Of a stretch of 64,000 bases of DNA, positions 28,817-38,007 are shown one piece after another; positions within the stretch are counted from its first letter, which is position 1, and each line of letters starts with the position of its first letter. The stretch spans positions 1,332,196 to 1,396,195 of the forward strand of contig NZ_MQVX01000001.1 in NCBI RefSeq assembly GCF_002954325.1, read 5' to 3'. The translations under genes and the position numbers were made by a program. Source of the DNA: Aureicoccus marinus (GTDB lineage: Bacteria; Bacteroidota; Bacteroidia; Flavobacteriales; Flavobacteriaceae). The notes under the pieces were generated by a model. It was not told the DNA's origin and searched no databases. It worked only from the letters and a program-made list of their open reading frames with translations.

Positions 28817-30105
28817 ATAAGCAAAGTCTCGCCGTGGGCTTTCAGGAAGCCCTTTTCCGAGGGCTAGCCCCCGATAAAGGCCTCTATTTTCCGGGGAACC
28901 TACCGCATTTTTCTGAAGATTTCTGGAGAAGTCTTCCCGAGCAGGATCCGCAAGACATCGCTTTTCAAGTCATGAAAAACTTCGTTCAGGAAGACCTGAG
29001 TGGGGAGCAGCTGAGGGCGATTTTGGCCGAAGTGCTGCATTTTGATCTGCCCTTAAAGGAAATCGACAAAGACCTTTTTGTACTCGAGCTCTTTCACGGA
29101 CCGACCTTGGCCTTTAAAGATGTCGGCGCCTTGTTCATGGCCCGTTGTCTTTCGGCCCTAACCCCTAACCCCGATAACCGACTGACCATTTTGGTCGCTA
29201 CTTCGGGCGATACCGGAGGTGCGGTAGCCAATGGTTTTTTGGGAGTACCCGGTGTGGAAGTGGTCATCCTCTACCCCAGCGGAAAAGTCAGTACTTTACA
29301 GGAACAACAGCTGACAACACTAGGGCAAAATATTACTGCTTTGGAGGTTCAGGGGAGTTTTGACGACTGCCAGCGCATGGTAAAAACCGCGTTTTTGGAC
29401 GAAGAAATCAAGTCGCAACGCTTGCTCTCTTCAGCCAACAGTATCAACGTGGGGCGCTGGCTACCTCAGATGCTTTACTACATCCTGGCCGTAGCCCAAT
29501 TCCAAAAGAAACACTCCTTTGAGAAGGCCCAGGAGCTTATTTTCTCGGTTCCTTCAGGAAACTACGGAAACATCTGTGCCGGGATGCTGGCCCACCGCAT
29601 GGGTATGCCTGCTAGGCACTTTGTCGCAGCAACTAATGCTAACGATGTGGTGCCCCGCTACCTGTCTGGAGAGGAATACCAGCCCAAGGCCTCTGTACAA
29701 ACCTATTCCAACGCTATGGACGTTGGTGATCCAAGCAACTTTATTCGCATTGAAGAGCTTTGGGGGTACGAAAGAAACGAACTGAGTCAGAAGCTTTCTT
29801 CCTACGCCTACAGCGATGCCCAAACCCTGGCAGCCATGCAACACCTGCACAAGGAATTCAATTACCTAGCCGATCCGCATGGCGCTATCGGTTACCTGGG
29901 TGCACGAAAGCAACAAAGGAAAACCCCTGGAAAACCAGCAGTCTTTATAGAAACAGCCCACGCGGTCAAGTTTTTACCGGTTGTCAAAAAAGCATTGGGA
30001 TTTGAACCTGAACTGAGTCCAGCCTTGCAGGACCTGATGGCTCGACCCAAAGTCTCTACCGAGATTTCGACTTACGAAGAACTCAAAGCTCTTCTGCTCG
30101 CCTAG
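28798..30105 (+). CDS. thrC: Threonine synthase
   Basis: The 435-residue PLP enzyme converts O-phosphohomoserine to L-threonine and phosphate. The PLP lysine lies in FHGPTLAFKDVGA at about residue 112, and ATSGDTGGAVANGF is the phosphate-binding loop. N-terminal GLAPDKGLYFPG matches the long ThrC class. The ATG lies within the thrB reading frame, 19 bases before the thrB stop, which suggests coupled translation. Confidence 0.96.
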   Translation: MQYNSLNKQSLAVGFQEALFRGLAPDKGLYFPGNLPHFSEDFWRSLPEQDPQDIAFQVMKNFVQEDLSGEQLRAILAEVLHFDLPLKEIDKDLFVLELFHGPTLAFKDVGALFMARCLSALTPNPDNRLTILVATSGDTGGAVANGFLGVPGVEVVILYPSGKVSTLQEQQLTTLGQNITALEVQGSFDDCQRMVKTAFLDEEIKSQRLLSSANSINVGRWLPQMLYYILAVAQFQKKHSFEKAQELIFSVPSGNYGNICAGMLAHRMGMPARHFVAATNANDVVPRYLSGEEYQPKASVQTYSNAMDVGDPSNFIRIEELWGYERNELSQKLSSYAYSDAQTLAAMQHLHKEFNYLADPHGAIGYLGARKQQRKTPGKPAVFIETAHAVKFLPVVKKALGFEPELSPALQDLMARPKVSTEISTYEELKALLLA

Positions 30106-30123
30106 AAGTTCCCGATTCCTCTT

Positions 30124-30152
30124 TTTGAAGGCTGGAGTTTTCTCTACTTTTG
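30124..30152 (+). promoter_or_regulatory. Promoter of gcvT
   Basis: TTTG (30124-30127) and TACTTTTG (30145-30152), a perfect -7 box, are separated by 17 bases. It lies 19 bases upstream of the gcvT ATG and after the thrC stop, so gcvT can be transcribed independently. Confidence 0.6.
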
Positions 30153-30171
30153 AAGGAAATTTATATCCTTT

Positions 30172-31257
30172 ATGAAGACGACTGCCTTAAACGCTGTACA
30201 CCAGGCCCTTGGAGCCAAAATGGTTCCTTTTGCTGGGTTTGAAATGCCGGTAAGCTATGCCGGAGTGAACGAAGAACACCTCTGTGTTCGCGAAAAGCTC
30301 GGTGTTTTTGACGTTTCTCATATGGGGGAATTTTTGATAGAGGGTCCAAAAGCACTCGACCTCATCCAATGGGTCAGTACCAACGATGCCTCGAAACTTG
30401 AAGTGGGTAAAGCCCAATACAGCTGCCTGCCCAAAGACGAAGGTGGAATTGTGGATGACCTCATCATCTACCGTGTCAAGGAAGAGACTTATTTGTTGGT
30501 GGTCAACGCTTCGAATATCGATAAAGACTGGGCACACATCGAACGCCACAACGAAAAGTTTGGGGCTGAGATGCGTAACCTTTCTGATGAGTACTCCCTT
30601 CTGGCTATTCAGGGTCCCAAAGCTGTGGAAGCCATGCAACCCTTGAGTTCCATAGATTTGACCGAGATTCCTTTCTACAATTTTAAGGTGGCGGATTTTG
30701 CGGGGATTGACCACGTGATCATATCGGCTACGGGCTATACCGGTTCTGGTGGATTCGAAATCTACTGCAAAAACAGCGAAGTGGAACAGGTATGGAACAA
30801 GGTCATGGAGGCCGGGGAAGCTTTCGGAATCCAACCCATCGGTTTGGCTGCTCGCGATACCCTCCGTCTCGAAATGGGCTACTGCCTCTACGGAAACGAT
30901 ATTGACGAAACCACCTCTCCTATCGAAGCGGGATTGGGATGGATCACCAAGTTCACCAAGGATTTTGTGAATTCAGAAGCTCTTAAAAACGAAAAAGAAA
31001 ACAAACCGAGCCGCCGCTTGGTCGCCTTTGAACTCAAAGACAAAGGGATTCCGCGCCAAGGCTATGAATTGCTAACCGAAGAGGGAACGGTTATCGGAAA
31101 AGTAACCTCCGGAACCCAATCACCTTGCTTAGGAAAAGGGATTGGCTTGGGTTATGTGGAAAGGGCTCACGCGGCTAAAGGCGGAACCATTCAGGTGCAA
31201 ATCCGCAAAAAACAGGTTCCGGCCGAAGTGGTTGGACTTCCTTTTTACAAAGCTTAA
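30172..31257 (+). CDS. gcvT: Aminomethyltransferase, glycine cleavage system T protein
   Basis: The 361-residue protein transfers the methylene group from aminomethylated lipoyl-H protein to tetrahydrofolate, releasing ammonia. N-terminal PFAGFEMPVSYAGVNEEH, FDVSHMGEF, and the folate-binding MTTH-like region with GYTGSGGFEIYC and LAARDTLRLEMGYCLYG are classical GcvT marks. It is not next to other glycine cleavage genes here. Its end marks the point after which base composition becomes AT-rich. Confidence 0.95.
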   Translation: MKTTALNAVHQALGAKMVPFAGFEMPVSYAGVNEEHLCVREKLGVFDVSHMGEFLIEGPKALDLIQWVSTNDASKLEVGKAQYSCLPKDEGGIVDDLIIYRVKEETYLLVVNASNIDKDWAHIERHNEKFGAEMRNLSDEYSLLAIQGPKAVEAMQPLSSIDLTEIPFYNFKVADFAGIDHVIISATGYTGSGGFEIYCKNSEVEQVWNKVMEAGEAFGIQPIGLAARDTLRLEMGYCLYGNDIDETTSPIEAGLGWITKFTKDFVNSEALKNEKENKPSRRLVAFELKDKGIPRQGYELLTEEGTVIGKVTSGTQSPCLGKGIGLGYVERAHAAKGGTIQVQIRKKQVPAEVVGLPFYKA

Positions 31258-31440
31258 AAATCACCAACGACTTTGTGTCAATTTAGAGTGCTACTTGCCT
31301 CTGGAATAATATAGTAAGTGGCACTACAGGTTTGTTTTAGAGATTCCTGTAAGGGTGAAACGATCCCTGCATGGACAAAATGGAGTTCTCTCAACTACCA
31401 GGCTACTCCTATGATGTGGACTTGAACAAGACACCAATGT
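31258..31440. other. Spacer after gcvT, no gene seen
   Basis: No reading frame of note and no clear terminator after gcvT. A short open stretch (MEFSQLPGYSYDVDLNKTPM, from 31381) ends at 31442. The spacer continues into a degraded coding remnant. Confidence 0.4.
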
Positions 31441-31450
31441 AAAGGTAAAA

Positions 31451-31732
31451 GAAAAGGCTAAAGAGCTTAGGAGAAGTAAAACCTCATATTCTTTTCAATT
31501 CCACCATCAGAAGCAGTGAGGCTGGAAGCAAATGGATTTATTTATTTACGGACTAAGCACTCCGTAAAAATGTTTTACAATTCAGTTTCCTTTAAAATTA
31601 GAAGGCCTAAATCATAACAGTGTAGATAAAGAAGCTGAGAAAGTAATAACAAGTGTGTTACGAAAACTAGAAGGGACTAGGCCAAAAGAGATTCATGAAA
31701 TAAAATTCCTAAATCCAATAACCTTTCACTAA
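31451..31732 (+). pseudogene. Degraded coding remnant, family not recognised
   Basis: Two short open pieces can be read on the plus strand: one gives LGEVKPHILFNSTIRSSEA and ends LFTD-stop at about 31557. The other, in a shifted frame from about 31565, gives CFTIQFPLKLEGLNHNSVDK, later EKVITSVLRKLEGTRPKEIH, and ends at 31732. Their protein-like composition suggests the two halves of one gene with a frameshift and no start. I do not recognise the family. It supports decay in this AT-rich region. Confidence 0.35.
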
Positions 31733-31746
31733 CATCTAAAAATGCA

Positions 31747-32394
31747 TTAAAATGCATTTTGCTCATCCAAAGCCTTTACCATTCTTCTCATAATTCGTCT
31801 CGCAATTTGGTCTGCAGTGGTGTCTGGACTTCCATTTGTTGCTCTTCCTTCAATCACCCCTAGAGGCTTATTGAAGCCATCTTTCTTGGAAAAAATAGTT
31901 AAGCGCAAACTCATTTCGGTGATATAATTAACATTTTTTGTAGTGCTCACAGCGGTTGCTGTAGAGGTTGCCTTTCCTTTTATTGTTGTCGTACTTTTTG
32001 AATCAGAACTAGATCTTGATTTCTCTTTTTTCTGGTTGATCGAAGCATAAGCAGTGGAGGTGGTTCTGCTCATCATGGCACTTGAAGAATCAATAATGTC
32101 AACTAAAATCAGCGTTTCGATATTATTCTTCTTGAGCATATCTGTAAAATCATCTTCCGAAACTTCAGTACCAGGAAGAAAAACAGAATTCAGCGATTTT
32201 ATATTCGCTCCAGCATCAGAAAAATATTCAAGAGTCTTACTCATCAATTTTGCATTCGCCGATTCAAATGAAATTAACGTAGCACCTTCTATAGAATGGT
32301 AAATTTCACCGTATTTATAGATTTTATTTCCAATTTTTTCTTGGGCGAATATGCACGCAGGCATTAGAAAGAGGACCCATAATAAATTTTTCAT
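31747..32394 (-). CDS. Exported protein of unknown function with Ser/Thr-rich middle
   Basis: From the ATG at 32394 the protein has 215 residues with a signal peptide (MKNLLWVLFLMPACIFAQ). A further in-frame ATG lies at 32415. Residues ~30-110 are mixed alpha/beta (IETLILVDIIDSSSAMM). A low-complexity stretch rich in Ser, Thr, Lys and Ala follows (about 125-160), then a beta-like end (EMSLRLTIFSKKDGFNKPLG; DTTADQIARRIMRRMVKAL). The family is not recognised. It is the first gene of the AT-rich region and is transcribed against gcvT. Confidence 0.6.
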   Translation of the reverse strand: MKNLLWVLFLMPACIFAQEKIGNKIYKYGEIYHSIEGATLISFESANAKLMSKTLEYFSDAGANIKSLNSVFLPGTEVSEDDFTDMLKKNNIETLILVDIIDSSSAMMSRTTSTAYASINQKKEKSRSSSDSKSTTTIKGKATSTATAVSTTKNVNYITEMSLRLTIFSKKDGFNKPLGVIEGRATNGSPDTTADQIARRIMRRMVKALDEQNAF

Positions 32395-32864
32395 AGCAAT
32401 TAGTTTAAAAAGCAAATATAATCCACGCTATTCTTTCTAAACCCAAATGGATTAGAAAAATTATGTATTCGCTCTTATCTAACAGATAAATAAACCAGGC
32501 TTAACACTTCCTTAAATTTGATACATCTGTAAACCTGTAAACCGTCAGCCAAAAGTAAACTGAACCGATTGAAAGTTCAGTTACACTTTTCTACCCTCTG
32601 AGAATTAGGAGGAAAAGAATCCTTAGCCAGGGGAGAAAAAGCCTCTTCCATTGCGAAAGAGAGCGAAAACAAAGTCTAAGCCGTAAACCAACGAGCTTGG
32701 TTGATTTCTATGCTTCCGGGAAGTTTTATAGTTGCTTTTTAAAGGAGAAAGGAAAGCTTAAAACCAACTGATGTGGAGAATGAAAGCAGATGTAAAAATA
32801 CTCGACGTATTTTTATCTTTTGATTTTTATCGCACCTAAATAACATCTAAAGTCTTCCGTCCAG
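32395..32864. other. 470-base spacer, AT-rich, one hairpin
   Basis: No supported gene. It contains a short tandem CTGTAAAC-CTGTAAAC (about 32527-32542) and a hairpin with arms GTAAACTGAAC (32555-32565) and GTTCAGTTAC (32575-32584), followed by a weak T-rich run. A/T-rich -7-like stretches (TATTTTTA) lie shortly before the DUF6090 gene, but none is convincing. Confidence 0.4.
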
Positions 32865-33920
32865 ATGATTAAACTTTTCAAAAACACCCGTAGAAAACTA
32901 CTCTCCAAAAATAAATTCAGTAAGTACCTCGCCTACGCAATCGGTGAAATTTTCTTAGTTGTAGTCGGAATCCTCATTGCACTTTGGATTAATAACAAGA
33001 ATCAAGAAAGAATTTACGAGGCAAAAGCAAAGACTATTTTAAGAGAAATTCAAAAGGATTTGAAAAAAGATATTAAGGAATCTAAAGGCGTTGTGGATAG
33101 ATTTATCACCCATGACTCAATTGCTAGGTTACTATTATGGGATAAGCTTACTACCCATGAAATGTTCAATGGTACTAACGGGTCACCTTACGAAATTGTA
33201 TATCAAGGTATATCTTTCGAAACCTCTGATAATGGCTATCTTAATTTTAAAGGAAACCTTAATAACATACCAACTAAATACAATTCTATTACAAATAAAT
33301 TAAAAGAATTATACGATTCTCGAGCGGTAGAACTGGAAGTTTCTAATGAGAGAATACGATCAATTGTTTTCGAAAATCTTGATAAGATCAATAGGTTTGA
33401 TTGGCATGTAGAGAGCATAAAAAATGGGTTACCAGAGGAAGCAAAGAACTATTACATGAGAGATTTAGAGTTTAAAAAAACAGTTTTAAAGTATATGAAT
33501 GGTATTGAGAATGTTTTTCTTTCGACGGAAGTATTTAAATCAACAGCTATTCAATTGCATAATAAAATTTCGGATATTCTAGATATTGATGATCATATAC
33601 CTTACTCGCCTACTTTCAGCTCCAATCTTGGTTCTTTAGAGGGAAAGAATATTCTTGGGAAATACAAATTAAAGGAAACGGTGAGTCAGAGGTTTCCCCC
33701 AATTATAGAACTCAGGGAAGTAGACAACAAATTGCAACTTTATGCTGAAGGCTTGCCCGAGGTTCAATATTATTGGAACGATAAAACTACTTTTTTATAT
33801 ACGATGGATCATGGAGAACGCCTTTTAACTTATATCACCTTTAATAGATCAAAAAATAGCGAATTTTTTATATCAGTAAGTAAAAGCGAGTATGCTTATT
33901 ATACCAAAGTAAAGGACTAA
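32865..33920 (+). CDS. DUF6090-type membrane protein
   Basis: The 351-residue protein starts with a basic amphipathic stretch (MIKLFKNTRRKLLSKNKF) and one transmembrane helix (IFLVVVGILIALWINN, residues ~28-45). That N-terminus is the signature of the DUF6090 family, common in Bacteroidota. The long helical part (EAKAKTILREIQKDLKKDIKES) and the remaining body face one side of the membrane, probably the periplasm. Function is unknown. It lies alone between two spacers and upstream of the propeller-cyclase gene on the same strand. Confidence 0.75.
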   Translation: MIKLFKNTRRKLLSKNKFSKYLAYAIGEIFLVVVGILIALWINNKNQERIYEAKAKTILREIQKDLKKDIKESKGVVDRFITHDSIARLLLWDKLTTHEMFNGTNGSPYEIVYQGISFETSDNGYLNFKGNLNNIPTKYNSITNKLKELYDSRAVELEVSNERIRSIVFENLDKINRFDWHVESIKNGLPEEAKNYYMRDLEFKKTVLKYMNGIENVFLSTEVFKSTAIQLHNKISDILDIDDHIPYSPTFSSNLGSLEGKNILGKYKLKETVSQRFPPIIELREVDNKLQLYAEGLPEVQYYWNDKTTFLYTMDHGERLLTYITFNRSKNSEFFISVSKSEYAYYTKVKD

Positions 33921-34114
33921 TTAAACTATGGAAAATACTTTTTTGGAGTTTTGCCTTAATCCATTTTAAAGTTTAGTACAACAGTTTAAGCTCAGTGTAT
34001 TCTTGATGCTTCATCATCATACTACCTCCTACTTACCACCTACCCAACATGGGTTACAACAACATAGTTTATCTAAGACTTTCGTTTAAAATGATTAAAT
34101 TCTATACGAAATAA

Positions 34115-37100
34115 ATGTCCGGCAAAAAGAAAACTATATCAGTAAGAGTAGGCAAGACGGTGGATGTCCATTATTTTAGCTTTAAGTCATGGTATTGTCT
34201 ATGCGCTCTTCTAGCTATACTTGCGCTTTTAGGATGTAAGCAAGACCATAAAGAGTCTGAACTTGCAGGCAAACAGCAAACCATTGAGCTTAATAGAGTC
34301 TCACCCGATACCATTCTCTTAGCCAATCTGCCGGACAGTCTTCGGCCCAAACCAATATGGCTGGAAAACAGGACAGCACCATTGAAAACTAAAATTCCAA
34401 AAACGGGTTCATCCAGCCGTCCTGAGTTTCACCCATTGTTTAAAAAAGTCCGGCTAAAGCCTCCTGTTGAGGTTAAGGCAGAATTCTCGACAGTATTTCG
34501 AAATTATTCTACAGAAGATGGTGTGGCCGTAGACGTAACCTCTTGTTCCTTTGCAGATTCAAAAGGCAACCTTTGGTTTGGCACATTTGTTGCCGGTTTG
34601 AGCAAATACAATGGAAAAGTTTTTACCAGATACACAACAGCACAAGGATTAAATAGTAACGAAATTGCCAATATTACGGAAGATAGGCAAGGAAATATAT
34701 GGGTTGCCACCTCAAAAGGTGTTTCCAAATTCGATGGGGTAGGTTTTACAACTGTATATAACCAAAGTAAAGTAAATTACATTTTCCAAGATAGGGATGG
34801 GACATTTTGGTTTTCCACTAATAAGGGGCTTATTCATCACACAAATAATGGCAACACCCTTTATTCAAAAAATAACGGTCTTTTGATTGATCGCACCTAT
34901 AAATTGGTCCAGAATGAAGAGGGTAAATTATTCATAGGTGCTGAAAATGGAATAAGCATTTTCGATGGTCAGAAGTTTACTCATATAACTGATGAGATCG
35001 ATCCCCTGTACAAGCCCATCAGACAAATAGCTATTGACCGTGATCAAAATATCTGGATAGGATCTCCTGTTGGCCTTGCAAAAATCACAAAAGGGAATAT
35101 CAGTTATTATCCTGTGACCAAAAAATTCAAGAAATCTTCGAACACTTATACGTTTATTGATAGTCAGGATAATATTTGGCTTGTAATCCGAGGCGAAGGA
35201 ATCCTTCGGTTTGATGGTTCAAATTTTACTTCAATCAATCCTTCAAGCGAAACAAAAACTAATGAAAGAGCAAATATTGTAGAAGATTTGAACGGCAATA
35301 TTTGGATGGGAACAAATTCAGGCATAATCAAATATGCAGGAGATGCAATTCTCAATATCAAACGAGAACAAGGAATCATTGACAGGAGTATCAGAAGTAT
35401 TGTTCAAGATGATGAAGGTAACCTCTGGTTTGCCGGAAACTCGAAAGGCATAAGCCGATTTGATGGTATTCATTTTTTGAATTTCACCATAGAACAAGGA
35501 TTGCCTACATCTCTTTATTGGGCAATCGAAACAGACCATAAAGGCAATATTTGGTTAGGAACTATTGGCAATGGTGGTCTCACAAAATTTGATGGACAAT
35601 CTTTTACAACATATTCAAAGGATCAAGGATTGGCAGACTCTAGGGTCTATTTCATTTATCATGACCAAAATGACTCCTTATATATCGCGACGTCTAAAGG
35701 AATAAGCCTATTCGACGGAAAGTCTTTTACTAATTTTTCAGAAAGAAATGGACTAGTAAACAATGAAGTATTTTGTATAACAAAAGATAAAAATGGAGAT
35801 TTCTGGTTCGGTACAAGTGATGGTATCAGCAGATTTAATGGCCAATCCTTTATCAATTACTCTGGCGAAAACGGACCTGGTGACGCAGACATTAAATCAA
35901 TCCTTGCAGATAAAGAAGGGAATCTCTGGTTGGGCAGCTACGGGAAGGGCTTGTACCGATTTGATGGAGATACTTTCCATCAATTTACCACTCAGGACGG
36001 ATTACCTGACAATGTCATTACACAGCTGGCACTATCTGAAGAGGGTGACATCGTTATAGGGACCAATAACGGCATTGCCAAATTAAAGGGATTTGACAGA
36101 AAGAGGAAAATAAATGACTTTCAAAATAACTTAGATAGTCTTCATAGTAAAGTGAATAATACACTTTCAAATAATGAATTAACCCAGTACACACCTGTAT
36201 TTGAAATTTACAACACCAGTACTGGTTATCAGATCAAAGATGTTAACCGGGGACAACATGGCATCTATCTAGATAAAAAAGGTGTGCTATGGATAGCTAC
36301 AGGATCAGAAAAAAGTGGTTTAGTTCGTATGGATTATAAAGAAATATCGAAAAATAAACGCCCGCTTAATAATACGCTTACAGCCATTAAGGTCAATAAC
36401 GAAAATATTTCCTGGCGTAGTTTAACGTTGGAAAAGGACAAGCAAGAAAACACCATCGATTCAACTTATGCAGTAGATGAGTACATTTCTGAAGAAATTA
36501 CAACTTATGGAAAAGTATTAAGCGATGAAGAAAGATCAGAATTAAGTTTGAAATATAGAGACCTGTCATTTGACAGCGTAAGCCCTTTCCATTCCATTCC
36601 GCAAAATTTGATTTTACCCCATTCCCATAACAATTTAACCATCGAGTTTTGCGCCATAGAGCCTGCAGACCCAAAACTTGTTAAATATCAATTCAAATTG
36701 GAAGGATACAGTGACTCTTGGAGTCCTCCGTCAAATCAAACCTCGACAACTTTTGGAAATATTTTTGAAGGGGATTATACCTTTTACTTGCGTTCTCAAA
36801 GCCCGAGTGGAGTTTGGTCGGAACCTTTAATGTACTCGTTTAGGGTTCTTCCGCCTTGGTATAGAACCTTCTGGGCCTATGCGACCTATATTATTATATT
36901 TCTTTTTGGCTTGAGAATATATGGTAAATACAGAGAACGAAAACTCATCGCTGAAAAAGAAAAGTTGGAAGAAATCGTTCTTGAACGGACCAATGAATTG
37001 ATACTAGAGAAAAAGAAGTCAGACAATCTGTTACTTAACATCCTACCCAAAGAAATTGCTCAGGAACTGAAAGAAACGGGTAGCGTTGTTCCCAAAAGAC

Positions 37101-37630
37101 ATAAGAATGTCACTATTCTTATGACAGATTTTAAAGGCTTTACTGAGTTGGTAGCCTCTGTCCCAGCCATTACTCTAGTTGATGAACTCAATGACATTTT
37201 TGGACAATTCGATGAAATCGTTGAGGAAACAGGCATTCAAAAAATTGAAACGATTGGTGATGCCTATGTTGCTGCCTACGGTCTCGAGGAGGAAACTTCA
37301 GAGTATGCTATTAATTGTATCCTAGCCGCGCAAAAGATGTTATCCTACCTTGAGAAGAGAAATAAAGAACATGAGATAAAATGGAATATGAGGGTTGGTA
37401 TACATTCCGGCCCTATAGTGGCTGGAGTCGTTGGAAAGAAAAAATTTAATTATGACCTATTTGGGGATACCATAAATACTGCTAGCAGGATGGAATCCTT
37501 GGGAGAGCCTGGTAGAATAAACATTTCAGATTCTACATATCAGCTGGTAAAGCATGCCATCAGTTGCGAGTATAGAGGAAAAATCCACGCCAAGGGCAAA
37601 GGTAAATTAGACATGTATTTTGTCTCATAA
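34115..37630 (+). CDS. Two-component-type beta-propeller sensor fused to a class III nucleotide cyclase
   Basis: The 1171-residue protein has an N-terminal hydrophobic signal with lipobox-like LALLGC (Cys42). About 14 Reg_prop-type repeats follow (~residues 145-740; for example DSKGNLWFGTF, DRQGNIWVATS, DKEGNLWLGSY), consistent with two seven-bladed propellers. A Y_Y_Y domain (~830-905), one transmembrane helix (WAYATYIIIFLFGLRIYG) and a coiled coil (ERKLIAEKEKLEEIVLERTNE) lead to the cyclase domain (~970-1171). Metal residues are Asp1005 (MTDFKGF) and Asp1049 (ETIGDAY), and Asn1121/Arg1125 (NTASRME) are the transition-state pair. The purine-selecting positions are Glu1045 and Asp1114, a mix of guanylate and adenylate types. 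Here the cyclase takes the place usually held by a histidine kinase. It is probably a periplasmic ligand sensor making cAMP or cGMP. Confidence 0.85.
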   Translation: MSGKKKTISVRVGKTVDVHYFSFKSWYCLCALLAILALLGCKQDHKESELAGKQQTIELNRVSPDTILLANLPDSLRPKPIWLENRTAPLKTKIPKTGSSSRPEFHPLFKKVRLKPPVEVKAEFSTVFRNYSTEDGVAVDVTSCSFADSKGNLWFGTFVAGLSKYNGKVFTRYTTAQGLNSNEIANITEDRQGNIWVATSKGVSKFDGVGFTTVYNQSKVNYIFQDRDGTFWFSTNKGLIHHTNNGNTLYSKNNGLLIDRTYKLVQNEEGKLFIGAENGISIFDGQKFTHITDEIDPLYKPIRQIAIDRDQNIWIGSPVGLAKITKGNISYYPVTKKFKKSSNTYTFIDSQDNIWLVIRGEGILRFDGSNFTSINPSSETKTNERANIVEDLNGNIWMGTNSGIIKYAGDAILNIKREQGIIDRSIRSIVQDDEGNLWFAGNSKGISRFDGIHFLNFTIEQGLPTSLYWAIETDHKGNIWLGTIGNGGLTKFDGQSFTTYSKDQGLADSRVYFIYHDQNDSLYIATSKGISLFDGKSFTNFSERNGLVNNEVFCITKDKNGDFWFGTSDGISRFNGQSFINYSGENGPGDADIKSILADKEGNLWLGSYGKGLYRFDGDTFHQFTTQDGLPDNVITQLALSEEGDIVIGTNNGIAKLKGFDRKRKINDFQNNLDSLHSKVNNTLSNNELTQYTPVFEIYNTSTGYQIKDVNRGQHGIYLDKKGVLWIATGSEKSGLVRMDYKEISKNKRPLNNTLTAIKVNNENISWRSLTLEKDKQENTIDSTYAVDEYISEEITTYGKVLSDEERSELSLKYRDLSFDSVSPFHSIPQNLILPHSHNNLTIEFCAIEPADPKLVKYQFKLEGYSDSWSPPSNQTSTTFGNIFEGDYTFYLRSQSPSGVWSEPLMYSFRVLPPWYRTFWAYATYIIIFLFGLRIYGKYRERKLIAEKEKLEEIVLERTNELILEKKKSDNLLLNILPKEIAQELKETGSVVPKRHKNVTILMTDFKGFTELVASVPAITLVDELNDIFGQFDEIVEETGIQKIETIGDAYVAAYGLEEETSEYAINCILAAQKMLSYLEKRNKEHEIKWNMRVGIHSGPIVAGVVGKKKFNYDLFGDTINTASRMESLGEPGRINISDSTYQLVKHAISCEYRGKIHAKGKGKLDMYFVS

Positions 37631-38007
37631 AATATGGCTAATGTAGCCTACTCACAAGGCCCTGCGCAGCGCGATTACTAGTAGCCGAAACGAGAAATTC
37701 AAATTCATCTGTAGCAGACCCCAATTGCATACAGGAAAACCTCCTTTCCTCTCATCTGGAAAATTGAAATAAGACAACGCTCAATCAAATTGCTACTTAA
37801 TCCAACAAGAATACAAGCTCTTAGCTGCTTAAAAGATCAAACATCTAGCCAGGCCTATTGGTACCATACAAACGGGAACAACTTAAAACAGGTTTGCGGA
37901 GAAATAGCAGCTTTATGCAACCTCAATACCCTTTTTAATACCACAGAAAGTTTCTTAAAAAAAGAAAAATAAGCTCCTTAAAACCAAATACTTAAACTAA
38001 TTTATCT
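37631..38007. other. 377-base spacer
   Basis: No supported gene. A 60-codon frame (37790-37972) starting at TTG has no recognisable feature and may be chance. AT-rich sequence with no terminator stem that I can see after the cyclase gene. Confidence 0.3.

Noticed and set aside
32555..32584. Hairpin considered as a terminator or attachment site
   Set aside because: Weak T-run and no matching repeat elsewhere in the window; left as a spacer feature.
37790..37972. 60-codon frame starting at TTG
   Set aside because: No recognisable domain, no start context, and sits in a broad AT-rich spacer; chance is as likely as coding.
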